The notes beneath the pieces are model-generated. The model saw only the letters and a program-made list of their open reading frames with translations, made no database searches and had not been told where the DNA came from. This document shows positions 50,063 through 58,381 of a stretch of 61,192 nt of DNA, piece by piece (position 1 is the first letter of the stretch; each line of letters begins with the position of its first letter). The stretch covers positions 1 to 61,192 of the forward strand of contig JBFXAM010000011.1 of the NCBI GenBank assembly GCA_050184295.1, read 5' to 3'. The position numbers and the translations under genes were made by a program. This stretch comes from JBFXAM01 sp050184295. Lineage in GTDB: Bacteria > Planctomycetota > Phycisphaerae > UBA1845 > Fen-1342.

Positions 50063-51490
50063 GTGATCGACGAAACGCTCATCGCCGAATTGGAACCCAT
50101 CGTCGGCTCCGACGCCCTTGTGTGCGACGCCGACGAGCGCCTCGTCTACGAAGCCGATGCCTTCACGCTCGCGCGCAACACGCCCGACCTCGTCGTGCTC
50201 CCCAGCACCGGCGAACAGGTTGCCGCGATCGTCCGCGTGCTCGCGCGCCGCGGCGTGCCGTTTGTGCCGCGCGGGGCGGGCACGGGCCTGGCGGGTGGAG
50301 CGGCGACGCGGCCCGGCGCGGTGATGATCAGCGTGAACCGGTTGCGACAGATTCGCCGCATCGACCTTCGCAACCGACTCGCCGAGGTCGAGGCCGGCGT
50401 CATTAACCTCAGCCTGTCCCGCGCCGTCGCGGAGCACGACCTGCACTTCGCGCCCGACCCCTCCAGCCAGCAGGCGTGCTCCATCGGCGGCAACGCATCG
50501 ACCAACGCCGGCGGGCCGCACACGCTCAAGTACGGCGTTACGGTCAATCACGTCCGCGGGCTCGAACTTGTGCTTCCCGACGGGACGCTCGTCCGCACCG
50601 GCGGCGACTGCGCCGATCTGCCCGGGCTCGACCTCACCGGGGTCATCGTCGGCAGCGAAGGCACCTTCGGCGTCATCACGGCGTGCACGGTGCGCCTCAC
50701 GCCGCGGCCCGCCGCCGTCCGCACGCTGCTCGCGATCTTTGACGCGGTCGACGGCGCGACGCAGACGGTGAGCGACGTGGTGGCGGCGGGAATCGTTCCG
50801 GCGGCGATGGAGATGATGGACCGCGCGGTGCTCGCCGCGGTCGAGGCGGCGTATCACGTCGGGTTCCCCGCCGACGCGGGCGCCGCGTTGATTGTCGAGC
50901 TCGACGGCGTGGAAGCAGGGCTGGACGCGGCGATGCAGCGCGTGGCCGAACTGTGCAAGCGAAACGGCGCGCGGAGCACGCGTGTTGCCGCCAGCGACGA
51001 CGAGCGGGCGCTGCTCTGGAAATCGCGCAAGCGCGCCGCCGGCGCGCTCGGGCGCATCACCACCAGCTATTGCACGCAGGACGGCGTCGTGCCGCGCAGC
51101 GAATTGCCGGAGCTGATGCGCGAGATCGCCGCGATCGCGAAGCAACACGCGCTGCGCATCGCGAATCTCGTCCACGCCGGCGACGGGAACATCCACCCGA
51201 TCCTGATGTACGACGAGCGCGACGCCGGCGAGGTCCGCCGGGTTCTCGCCGCCAGCCACGAGATTCTCGCCGCCTGCATCCGCCGCGGCGGAACCATCAC
51301 CGGCGAGCACGGCGTGGGCGTCGAGAAGCTCGACTTCATGCCGCTGCTGTTTTCACCGAGCGACCTGGCGACGATGACGCGCCTGCGCGCGGTGTTCAAT
51401 CCGCAGGGGCTCTGCAACCCGCACAAGATGTTCCCCGACACGAAGGGCTGCTGGGAGCTGCACAAACCCGGAAAGCGCGCGCCGGTGTGA
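50063..51490 (+). CDS. glcD: FAD-linked oxidase, GlcD/D-lactate dehydrogenase type
   Basis: 475 residues, normal length. GTG 50063 is the best start near the conserved N-terminus, with a weak ribosome site. FAD-binding (VAO-type) residues PRGAGTGLAGGA, SSQQACSIGGNASTNAGGP and GVIVGSEGTFGVIT are present; the C-terminal domain has VHAGDGNIHPI and GEHGVGVEK. Oxidises glycolate, D-lactate or a similar 2-hydroxy acid. The usual partners glcE and glcF are not adjacent, so D-lactate or another acid is as likely as glycolate. Confidence 0.85.
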   Translation: MIDETLIAELEPIVGSDALVCDADERLVYEADAFTLARNTPDLVVLPSTGEQVAAIVRVLARRGVPFVPRGAGTGLAGGAATRPGAVMISVNRLRQIRRIDLRNRLAEVEAGVINLSLSRAVAEHDLHFAPDPSSQQACSIGGNASTNAGGPHTLKYGVTVNHVRGLELVLPDGTLVRTGGDCADLPGLDLTGVIVGSEGTFGVITACTVRLTPRPAAVRTLLAIFDAVDGATQTVSDVVAAGIVPAAMEMMDRAVLAAVEAAYHVGFPADAGAALIVELDGVEAGLDAAMQRVAELCKRNGARSTRVAASDDERALLWKSRKRAAGALGRITTSYCTQDGVVPRSELPELMREIAAIAKQHALRIANLVHAGDGNIHPILMYDERDAGEVRRVLAASHEILAACIRRGGTITGEHGVGVEKLDFMPLLFSPSDLATMTRLRAVFNPQGLCNPHKMFPDTKGCWELHKPGKRAPV

Positions 51491-51622
51491 ACCGCGAACG
51501 CGGAGTCGCGAGTGCACAAGCATCGATGCGGAATGCAGACCCTGAGCGAAGCCGCATCCGCGCGGCATTGCACGCTCTGCACCCCGCATTTCGCATTTCA
51601 GGTCGGCGTTCGTCCTTCGTCC

Positions 51623-53065
51623 CTACTCTTCGACCCACACCAGCGTATGTTCCTCCGCGTCCGCACCGCTGCCGTTCCGCGTGATCGTCAGTCCGTCCTC
51701 TTCGGCGTCCGCATACGCCTTGTGCGTTTCGTTGTTGATCCAATACCACATCCCGTCCGGACTCACCTCGATCACGACTTCACCGATCGCTTCGCCGTAC
51801 GGATCAAACTTCGACCGGGGATTCCACGCCACGCCGGAGATACCGCTTGTGACATACTGCCACGCGGTTCCGGCATAGCGCTTGACAATGGATGGATCGG
51901 GATGTCTGTAACGGTTGCGGCCGCCGCAGGAGTAGATCATGAACTCCGGATCGAGCCGGTCCACGAGTTGCGGAATCGACGAATACGCCGAGCCGTGGTG
52001 GTTCATGCGCACCACTTCGACGTCGGAGTCGCGCCCCAGCGCCGCCCAGCGCGCCGCCAACCGCTTCTCCACGTTCGTATAGGTCTCGCGCTTGCCGCCG
52101 GGATGCGACCGCGGCGTGAAATCCGGAGTTGGACCGCCGCTGTACTCGGCGCCCGTCAGATCGCCGGCGGTGAAGATCTCGAAGTTTCCCGCCGTGACCT
52201 GGAGCGCGATCGAAAAGTCGTTCTCGGAGGCCGGCGCGCTCGCATAGAGCCCCGGGTTCGCCGCCTCGACCAGCGCGAAGGTTCCGCCCGGACCGTCGTC
52301 GGCGCCGACCCGCCCCGCCGCCGCGAGAATCTCCACCTGCACCCCCGCGCCCAGGTCGATCTGCCCCACGCCGAACTGCGGCCGCACTCGCTGTCGCACG
52401 GCGCCGCTGGCCAGCGCGGCGTTCATGTTGTTGACATACGCGTCATACGTGCCGCGCGGGCTCTTGGCGTATTGGGCGTTGTCGTCGTGTGCGTCGATCA
52501 CGGTTTCGATCTGGAAGCCGTGGGTCTTCAGCAGCGCGCTGACTCCGCTGTTGGTCGAGCCGACGTGGTCGGAATGGAAATGCGTGGCGAGGAAGTAGTC
52601 GAGCCGGCGCCCGCCGGTGATCTGCTCAATGCGTTCGGCGATCGTGTAATGGTTGTTGTGGCGCTCGCCGACGGGTTCGCCCGCGTCGATCAGCAGCGTC
52701 CGGTTGCCGGGGGGCGGGCCGATCACGAGCATCGCGTCAGCCTGCTCCACCGCCAGCACGTGCACGCGCAGAAGCGCCGGCGCCACCGCCGGCGCGTCCA
52801 TCCGCACCGCCGCCGAAGCGTCCAGGTGCGCGGCGCGCGCCGCGGCGGGCGGACCCGCGAACCGCTCGCCGCCCGCCGGCGGCGCGAGATCGGTCGACGC
52901 GGCGCGCGGCCGGATGTTCTCGCGTGCGGCGCCCGACTCGCACCCGGTCGCCCCAAGTGCGACGAGACACACGCCCGCCGCGACGACGCTGCGCGCGGCC
53001 GCAGTTGAACCGTGGCCAGTCCGGCGGAACGCACGAACCCATGAGATCATCGGAAAGGGATGCAA
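51623..53065 (-). CDS. Metallo-beta-lactamase-fold lipoprotein (ComEC-type hydrolase)
   Basis: 480 residues from TTG 53065, chosen because GAGGAG lies 6 bases upstream; ATG 53050 is an alternative. Lipobox ATGC near residue 40. The MBL motif HFHSDHVG (near residue 150), later Asp in FTAGDLTG and His in MNHHGSAYSS complete the two-metal site. Closest in layout to the extracellular ComEC/Rec2-type hydrolases. Substrate unknown; a periplasmic nuclease or phosphodiesterase is possible. Confidence 0.8.
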   Translation of the reverse strand: MHPFPMISWVRAFRRTGHGSTAAARSVVAAGVCLVALGATGCESGAARENIRPRAASTDLAPPAGGERFAGPPAAARAAHLDASAAVRMDAPAVAPALLRVHVLAVEQADAMLVIGPPPGNRTLLIDAGEPVGERHNNHYTIAERIEQITGGRRLDYFLATHFHSDHVGSTNSGVSALLKTHGFQIETVIDAHDDNAQYAKSPRGTYDAYVNNMNAALASGAVRQRVRPQFGVGQIDLGAGVQVEILAAAGRVGADDGPGGTFALVEAANPGLYASAPASENDFSIALQVTAGNFEIFTAGDLTGAEYSGGPTPDFTPRSHPGGKRETYTNVEKRLAARWAALGRDSDVEVVRMNHHGSAYSSIPQLVDRLDPEFMIYSCGGRNRYRHPDPSIVKRYAGTAWQYVTSGISGVAWNPRSKFDPYGEAIGEVVIEVSPDGMWYWINNETHKAYADAEEDGLTITRNGSGADAEEHTLVWVEE

Positions 53066-53148
53066 TGATCGCTCCTCGGTAAAAGGTGTCGCCGAGCCCG
53101 CGCGCGGATGCCTCACTTGCGCCCACGCCCGCGACGGCATTCACGAGC

Positions 53149-54654
53149 CTATACCTGTTGCCACGCCGCGAACGCGTCGACCAGACCACCGCCCGTCGCA
53201 CCATCCGCGCCGGGCGCCGCCGCCAGCGCGACGCCCTCGTTGCTCGCGGCGCTCGCCGCACCCTGCACCACATCGCGCGCCGTGCGCCGCAGAACCTGTT
53301 GAATCTCGCTTGGCGTGAGGCCCGGGTTTTTCTCCAGCAGCAGCGCGCAGACGCCCGCCAGTTGCGGCGCCGCGGCCGACGTCCCGCTGAACACGCCCCA
53401 CCCGTCCGACGCCGTCGTGCGATCGTGAGCCGCGTTGGAGACATCGATCTCGCAACTGACCTCGATCGGCAGCATGATGTAGTCGGCCCGATTCGACGCC
53501 AGTCCGACCAGTCCGGCCAGGTCCGGGACGGCCCGCCCGGCGTAAATGCGGCTCGCGAACGCGCTGGCGTAGTCCGACGCCCGCATCGCACCGTCCGCCG
53601 CGACGAAGACGCCGCCCGCCGATACGACCTCGGGCATCATGCCCGGGAATGCGACGTGTCCGTTTCCCGCGGAGAAAACGACGACCACGCCCGCGGCCAC
53701 CGCCGCCTGGATTTCCGCCTCCAGCGCCTTCAGGTTGTTCGGCAGCGCGGTCAGGTGGCGGCGCTGCGCGCTGCCGTCGACCAGGTCGTAGCCCAGGCTC
53801 ACGGAGATCACTTGCGGGTTGTGGCGCAGTGCCTCCTGGAATCCCTCCAGCACGGACGCGCCCGGCGACGACCCGTCCTCGCTGTCGAGCTTCACGCCGA
53901 TGAACGTGCAATCCGGCGCGATCGCCAGCAGGTTGGCCGATTCGCCAGTTCCATGGCCGTTGCCGTCGCGATCCTTGTGCGTCGCGCCCGGCGCGAGCAC
54001 CACCGACGTGTTGTAGCCGTGTTCGACGAAGTAGGGATGTCCGTGCGCAAACCCGGAATCGATCATCGCGACCCGCACGCCGTGCCCCGTACATCCCTGT
54101 CGATGCACCCGCGCCGCGTTCACCATCAGAACTACGTCACCCGGAACGCGCAAGTGGTGATAGTCGACGCGCGGCGGGAGCGGCGAAGGCGGCGGCACAA
54201 ATCGCTGGTTGAAATACAAGTGCGGCCACTGAATATATGCGTCGTCGATCAGCGCCGCGATCCCCGGATCGGGCGCCCATGGCGCGTCCGCCGCTGGAAA
54301 GTACACCGGCGGCGCCGCCATCGTCGCCGGCGGCGGCGTCGCGACCTGCTGCGGCGTCAGCTTCGTGCCGAACACGCGCTCGAAATCGCGCCGCGACCCG
54401 CGGATCGACACGCTCAGCTTGCCGCGCGTCGTCACGCGAAATCCCGCCCGCGTCAGCGCGTCGATTCCGCGCCCCACCGCCAGCTCGTCGGGCAGGAACT
54501 CATGCACCGCCGCCGCCGTCATCCGCGCCCCGAAACGTGTCAGGCCCAGCTGATCGGTGGAGCGGCGAAACGTCACGGCAATCCGCAGCTCGTCATCGGG
54601 TTTGGCTTTCGATGCGGCGCTCGCGGCGCGGGCGCGCGGTTTTCGCTTCGCCAT
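53149..54654 (-). CDS. Subtilisin-family (S8) serine protease without signal peptide
   Basis: 501 residues; ATG 54654 with GAGGAG upstream. The N-terminus is basic and has no signal peptide. Residues ~45-105 resemble a kumamolisin-type propeptide (AGFRVTTRGKLSVSIRG, FERVFGTKL). The catalytic triad is Asp in VAMIDSGF (~200), His in GNGHGTGES (~238) and Ser in FSGTSAAAPQLAG (~430). It may be active in the cytoplasm or exported by an unusual route. Upstream on the same strand is a small gene that looks like a free copy of the propeptide. Confidence 0.88.
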   Translation of the reverse strand: MAKRKPRARAASAASKAKPDDELRIAVTFRRSTDQLGLTRFGARMTAAAVHEFLPDELAVGRGIDALTRAGFRVTTRGKLSVSIRGSRRDFERVFGTKLTPQQVATPPPATMAAPPVYFPAADAPWAPDPGIAALIDDAYIQWPHLYFNQRFVPPPSPLPPRVDYHHLRVPGDVVLMVNAARVHRQGCTGHGVRVAMIDSGFAHGHPYFVEHGYNTSVVLAPGATHKDRDGNGHGTGESANLLAIAPDCTFIGVKLDSEDGSSPGASVLEGFQEALRHNPQVISVSLGYDLVDGSAQRRHLTALPNNLKALEAEIQAAVAAGVVVVFSAGNGHVAFPGMMPEVVSAGGVFVAADGAMRASDYASAFASRIYAGRAVPDLAGLVGLASNRADYIMLPIEVSCEIDVSNAAHDRTTASDGWGVFSGTSAAAPQLAGVCALLLEKNPGLTPSEIQQVLRRTARDVVQGAASAASNEGVALAAAPGADGATGGGLVDAFAAWQQV

Positions 54655-54861
54655 GGAGGCTCCTCATTGTCTCTCTGTGCAAGACGGATGTGACCCGACG
54701 CCGCCGCGCGGCGACGCCCCCAACCCAGCATTTCAATCGCGGCAGCACGCCGCACGATCACGACGAACTCAGTCGAGGCAGCATGCCCGGACGCGCCGCA
54801 ATCCGCGGTGTGCCATCGCCGCCTCGCGTCGCGGCCAGGCGCCCGCAGCGGCGCCGACCAT

Positions 54862-55188
54862 TCAATCGTTCATGCGCGTCGCCGGGGGCGCAATCCCAAT
54901 TACATCCACATAGGGCGCCAGCGGCGCCGGAATCGGGATCGCCTCGGGAACCTCGAAGCCGGCCGGCGCGCCGGCATCCCGCCGCCCGGGCGCTCGCCGC
55001 GGGACACGCCGCACCGCGACGCCCAGCAAACGCTCGACCTGCTCGGCCTCCGCGACAAAGCTCAGGCTGGCCGCGCCGCCGCTCGTAAACCGCAAACCCA
55101 TGCCCTCCGCGATCTCCTGCACACGGCCGCGCGCCGCCGCCGTGCGCTGCGCGGGCTTCAACAGAAAGCTGATATGAACCTGTGCCAC
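54862..55188 (-). CDS. Small propeptide-like protein upstream of the S8 protease
   Basis: 108 residues from GTG 55188 (GTG 55230 is possible). VHISFLLKPAQRTAAARGRV and GLRFTSGGAASLSFVAEAEQ, then VERLLGVAV, follow the same pattern as the propeptide of the adjacent protease: GxRxT..G..S.S..........ER..G. No signal peptide or other domain. It may bind and inhibit or fold the protease in trans. 207 bases separate it from the protease. Assignment rests on pattern similarity only. Confidence 0.55.
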   Translation of the reverse strand: MAQVHISFLLKPAQRTAAARGRVQEIAEGMGLRFTSGGAASLSFVAEAEQVERLLGVAVRRVPRRAPGRRDAGAPAGFEVPEAIPIPAPLAPYVDVIGIAPPATRMND

Positions 55189-55425
55189 GGAACACGCCCG
55201 GTGCGCGACCCAACTGTGTCCGGGTCGCACACCGCGGATTGTGACGCGCCGGGCGCGGAAATCAAGCGCGCAACATCAATCTCGCGCACCATTCCGCGCA
55301 CGCTCGCGGCCCGCCGCGGCGCCCACCGGCGTCCACCGGCGTCGGCCAGAACCGATCCCATCAGCCTGGAAAACAGGGCGCCAGTCCGGTCCCTTCACTC
55401 GATGAACCGGCGTGCGAAGTCGCGC

Positions 55426-55816
55426 CTAATCAAACTCGCCGCGCGACGCCGCCTGTTCGGACTGGAAATGCAATGGCCGCATGAACAATTCGAGCTTCGA
55501 ATCAGCCGAGCTCATCGTGCTCCGCCGAACCGGGCTCGCGCCAAACGCCGCCGCGTATTCCCGCGGGTCGAATTTCGGCGCCGTGCGGCGCCTGCCCGCC
55601 GTGGAGCTCGCCGCCGCCGCATCGCGGTCGGTCTCCGCCCGTTGGGCGGCCACGCACGCCCCCAAGTCGCGCGGATCCCTCCGTCCCGGAACGCGCTTTC
55701 ACGATCTTCTCCGGCATCGCCTCCAGCGCCGCGTACACGTCGGCCCGCCGCGCCGCCCCGTAATAGAAACGCGCGATCGCGATCGCAACGACGGCAATAC
55801 CGCCAATGACGCGCAC
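55426..55816 (-). pseudogene. Small membrane-anchored protein broken by one frameshift
   Basis: Two overlapping minus-strand frames together give one plausible protein: 55816 onward encodes a membrane helix (IGGIAVVAIAIARFYYGAA) and EAMPEKIVKARSGTEGSARLG, and the other frame continues ACVAAQRAETDRDAAAASS and on to a stop at 55426. They join at a run of five G (minus strand) near 55668; four G would restore about 130 residues. Either a true frameshift or a homopolymer error. Confidence 0.5.
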
Positions 55817-56297
55817 GGTCGTGACACGGCTTCCGCGGATTGACGCATGCTTTGCAGATCAGCGCAGACCGCCGCTGATGGGCGCGCCGTGCCACCGCTT
55901 TGATCCTGTGTGTCACAGCGTATTCACCGCTGGACCGGATGCAACCAGGCATTCGCCTGATCCGGCTATTCGCACGCCGCACGCAGTCGCACGTCTTACC
56001 CGCGGACGAACGCAATGGCACCAGCCCGGCCGCCCGGATCCACGGACCTTGACGGCTGGTAAACAGCCGTTCAATCCGCGGTCCGACCCGGGGAAACATG
56101 ACTTGAGAATCGACGCCGCCCGCCTCCGCTCCTCGAACAACCGTTGACGCCCCCGCTCGCCACGACCGCCTTGCGCCCGCCTCCTTCGAGTAAGGGAAGC
56201 CGACGCAGTCACCGGCCTTCATTCGTCCGGCATCGGTCCTCAGCGCCTGACCCCCGGCTTCAACGCCGCTGCGATCCGCCGTCCGCGCGGTTCATCC
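55817..56297. other. 480-base stretch without a supported gene
   Basis: Open frames here have atypical composition and no ribosome site. It lies downstream of the glycyl-tRNA synthetase gene, but I see no clear terminator. Confidence 0.5.
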
Positions 56298-57752
56298 CTA
56301 ATCCTCGCTGCCTCCCAGACGTGCCCGAAGCCACGCCGCAATCTCGCCCTTCGCCACGCGCACCTGCTCGAGCGTGTCGCGGTCGCGCACCGTCACCGTC
56401 CCGTCCTTCAGTGTGTCGCCGTCGACGGTGATGCAGAACGGCGTTCCGGCCTCGTCCATGCGCGCATAGCGCCGCCCAATCGAGCCCCCGTCATCATAGA
56501 ACACGTTCCAGCCACGCTTCGCCTCGCGATACAACTGATACGCCAGCGCGTCCATCCCCTCCTTGTTCACCAGCGGCAGAAACGCGGCCTTGATCGGCGC
56601 CAAACGGGGATGGAAGCGCATGTACACACGCGTCTGCATCGCCCCCTTCGCGTCCGGCTTCTGATCTTCCGTGTACGCCTCGCACAAGAACGCAAGCGTC
56701 GCCCGGTCGGCGCCCGCCGACGGCTCGATCACGGTCGGCAGAAACCGATACGGCGGCTCATTCTTCGCCTGGGTCGCCGCCTCCTTCTCGGGGTATTTCG
56801 CGGCGTCGCGCTGCCAGGCTTCATCGTCAAAGTACGTCAAATCCTTGCCGCTGTGCGTCTGATGCTGCGTCAGGTCAAAACAGCCGCGATGGGCGCAGCC
56901 TTCCAGTTCCTGAAAGTCATCGGAGAATGGGAACAGATACTCGATGTCCGCACACGCTTTTGAATAGTGCGCCAACTCCTCCGCACCCTGGTCGCGCAGC
57001 CGCAGCTTTTCGCTCTTGAGCCCCAGCTTGGTGTACCAGTTGAACCGCGTGTTCCGCCAGAACTGATACCACGCCAGCGAATCCTCCTCGCGACAGAAGA
57101 ACTCGATCTCCATCTGCTCGAACTCGCGCGACCGAAATGTGTAGTTTCGCGGATTGATCTCGTTGCGAAACGCCTTGCCCACCTGCGCAATCCCGAACGG
57201 CAGCTTCACGCGCGACGTGTCGAGCACATTCTTGTAGTTCGCAAAAATCCCCTGCGCCGTCTCCGGCCGCAGCCACGCCGACGCCGACGCGTCCTCGAGC
57301 GCGCCGACGAAGGTCTTGAACATCAGGTTGAAGCTGCGCGGCTCGGTGAGCCGGCACTTGTCATGCTGCCCCGCACACTTGCTCGGCTTCAGCGGACAAG
57401 GCGTCGCCGCAAGCTGGTCCGCCCGAAAGCGTCCCTTGCAGCCCTCGGTCTTGCAGTCGACCATCGGATCGCTGAACCCCGTCGCGTGCCCGCTCGCCTC
57501 CCACACCCGCGGGTTCATGATGATCGAGCAGTCCACGCCCACCATCTGAATCTCGCGCCCGTCCGGCCCCGCCGGCGGGTTGGTCACCATGTCCCGCCAC
57601 CACGCCTCCTTGATGTTCCGCTTCAGCTCGACGCCCAGCGGCCCGTAATCCCAGAACCCGCCGATCCCGCCGTAAATCTCCGAAGATTGAAAAATGAACC
57701 CGCGGCGTTTGCAGAGCGCGGTGAGCTTGTCCATGAAAGCGGCGTCGGGCAT
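56298..57752 (-). CDS. glyS: Glycine-tRNA ligase (dimeric, single-chain type)
   Basis: 484 residues; ATG 57752 with GAGAGG 5 bases upstream. Class II motifs: GGFWDYGPLGVELK (motif 1 area), RPETAQGIFANYKN, GIAQVGKAFRNEINPRN (motif 2), and the C-terminal region AGADRATLAFLCEAY (motif 3). The short anticodon-binding domain follows. This is the alpha2 (eukaryote/archaea-like) form, not the alpha2beta2 form. Cytoplasmic and essential. It starts back-to-back with the large gene at 58382. Confidence 0.96.
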   Translation of the reverse strand: MPDAAFMDKLTALCKRRGFIFQSSEIYGGIGGFWDYGPLGVELKRNIKEAWWRDMVTNPPAGPDGREIQMVGVDCSIIMNPRVWEASGHATGFSDPMVDCKTEGCKGRFRADQLAATPCPLKPSKCAGQHDKCRLTEPRSFNLMFKTFVGALEDASASAWLRPETAQGIFANYKNVLDTSRVKLPFGIAQVGKAFRNEINPRNYTFRSREFEQMEIEFFCREEDSLAWYQFWRNTRFNWYTKLGLKSEKLRLRDQGAEELAHYSKACADIEYLFPFSDDFQELEGCAHRGCFDLTQHQTHSGKDLTYFDDEAWQRDAAKYPEKEAATQAKNEPPYRFLPTVIEPSAGADRATLAFLCEAYTEDQKPDAKGAMQTRVYMRFHPRLAPIKAAFLPLVNKEGMDALAYQLYREAKRGWNVFYDDGGSIGRRYARMDEAGTPFCITVDGDTLKDGTVTVRDRDTLEQVRVAKGEIAAWLRARLGGSED

Positions 57753-57967
57753 GGGAGCCTCTCAAACGAACGTTGCAGCGTGGGACTCGGGAACGTCGAG
57801 CCTCGGGCGTCGCGGCCGGCACGATCGAACACTCGAGCGTCGTGCCACGAGCCCCGCCGGAAACCGCGCAGTTTAGCGTCCCAGACACGACGATTGAAGC
57901 TGTCGGCGACGGTACGCACGCCGCGGCGCGTGCGGGGTGCGTGACAGTTCTGGCGGGCGCGGAACTT

Positions 57968-58070
57968 CGCCCCAACGGGGCGACGGCGTGTCGCCACGGG
58001 TGGAGCCGCGCCAGCGGCGCAACCCGTGGATCGAACATCCGCAACGTCGCTTCCGCCCCGCGAGGGGCGG
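57968..58070. repeat. Cluster of three intergenic palindromes (REP-like)
   Basis: CGCCCC/GGGGCG at 57968-57982, a 36-base inverted repeat CCACGGGT/ACCCGTGG at 57994-58029 with partly paired GC-rich interior, and CCGCCCC/GGGGCGG at 58053-58070. The order (GCCCC hairpin, CC..GGGTGGAGC..G hairpin, GCCCC hairpin) resembles dispersed intergenic elements common in Planctomycetota. The surrounding gap 57753-58381 shows no gene. Confidence 0.65.
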
Positions 58071-58321
58071 AGGAAAGTGAGGAGCGAACTACCCGGCTTC
58101 CCTCGACCCCTGCCGGGCCGGCCGCTGGGCGCGGCGGGTTCTGCAACAGGGCCGATGCGATCCAGCATGAGGCGCCCCCGCCGCCGCCCGACTGCGCATC
58201 GCCGCTGAAACGGCGGCTCGGTCACGTCCCAGACGACGTCCGCAATCGCCGCCTGCCCGCACGCCGTCAGGTGCAACCCATCGCTCGTCGCGCCGCGCCG
58301 GCCAGCGCAAAATCCGATCCT

Positions 58322-58330
58322 TGATACAAT
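58322..58330 (+). promoter_or_regulatory. Extended -10 promoter of the large C-terminal gene
   Basis: TGATACAAT fits TGnTATAAT with one mismatch, without a convincing -35. Start near 58337 gives a leader of about 45 bases before GTG 58382. Confidence 0.5.
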
Positions 58331-58381
58331 ACACAAAGGTGTCGACCTCCAAATCGCATAGTTCTTGGGCGAGCAGACATC

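Noticed and set aside
55512..56222. 236-residue minus-strand frame across the frameshifted gene
   Set aside because: Arg/Cys-rich translation in the third frame, not continuous with either coding-like frame.
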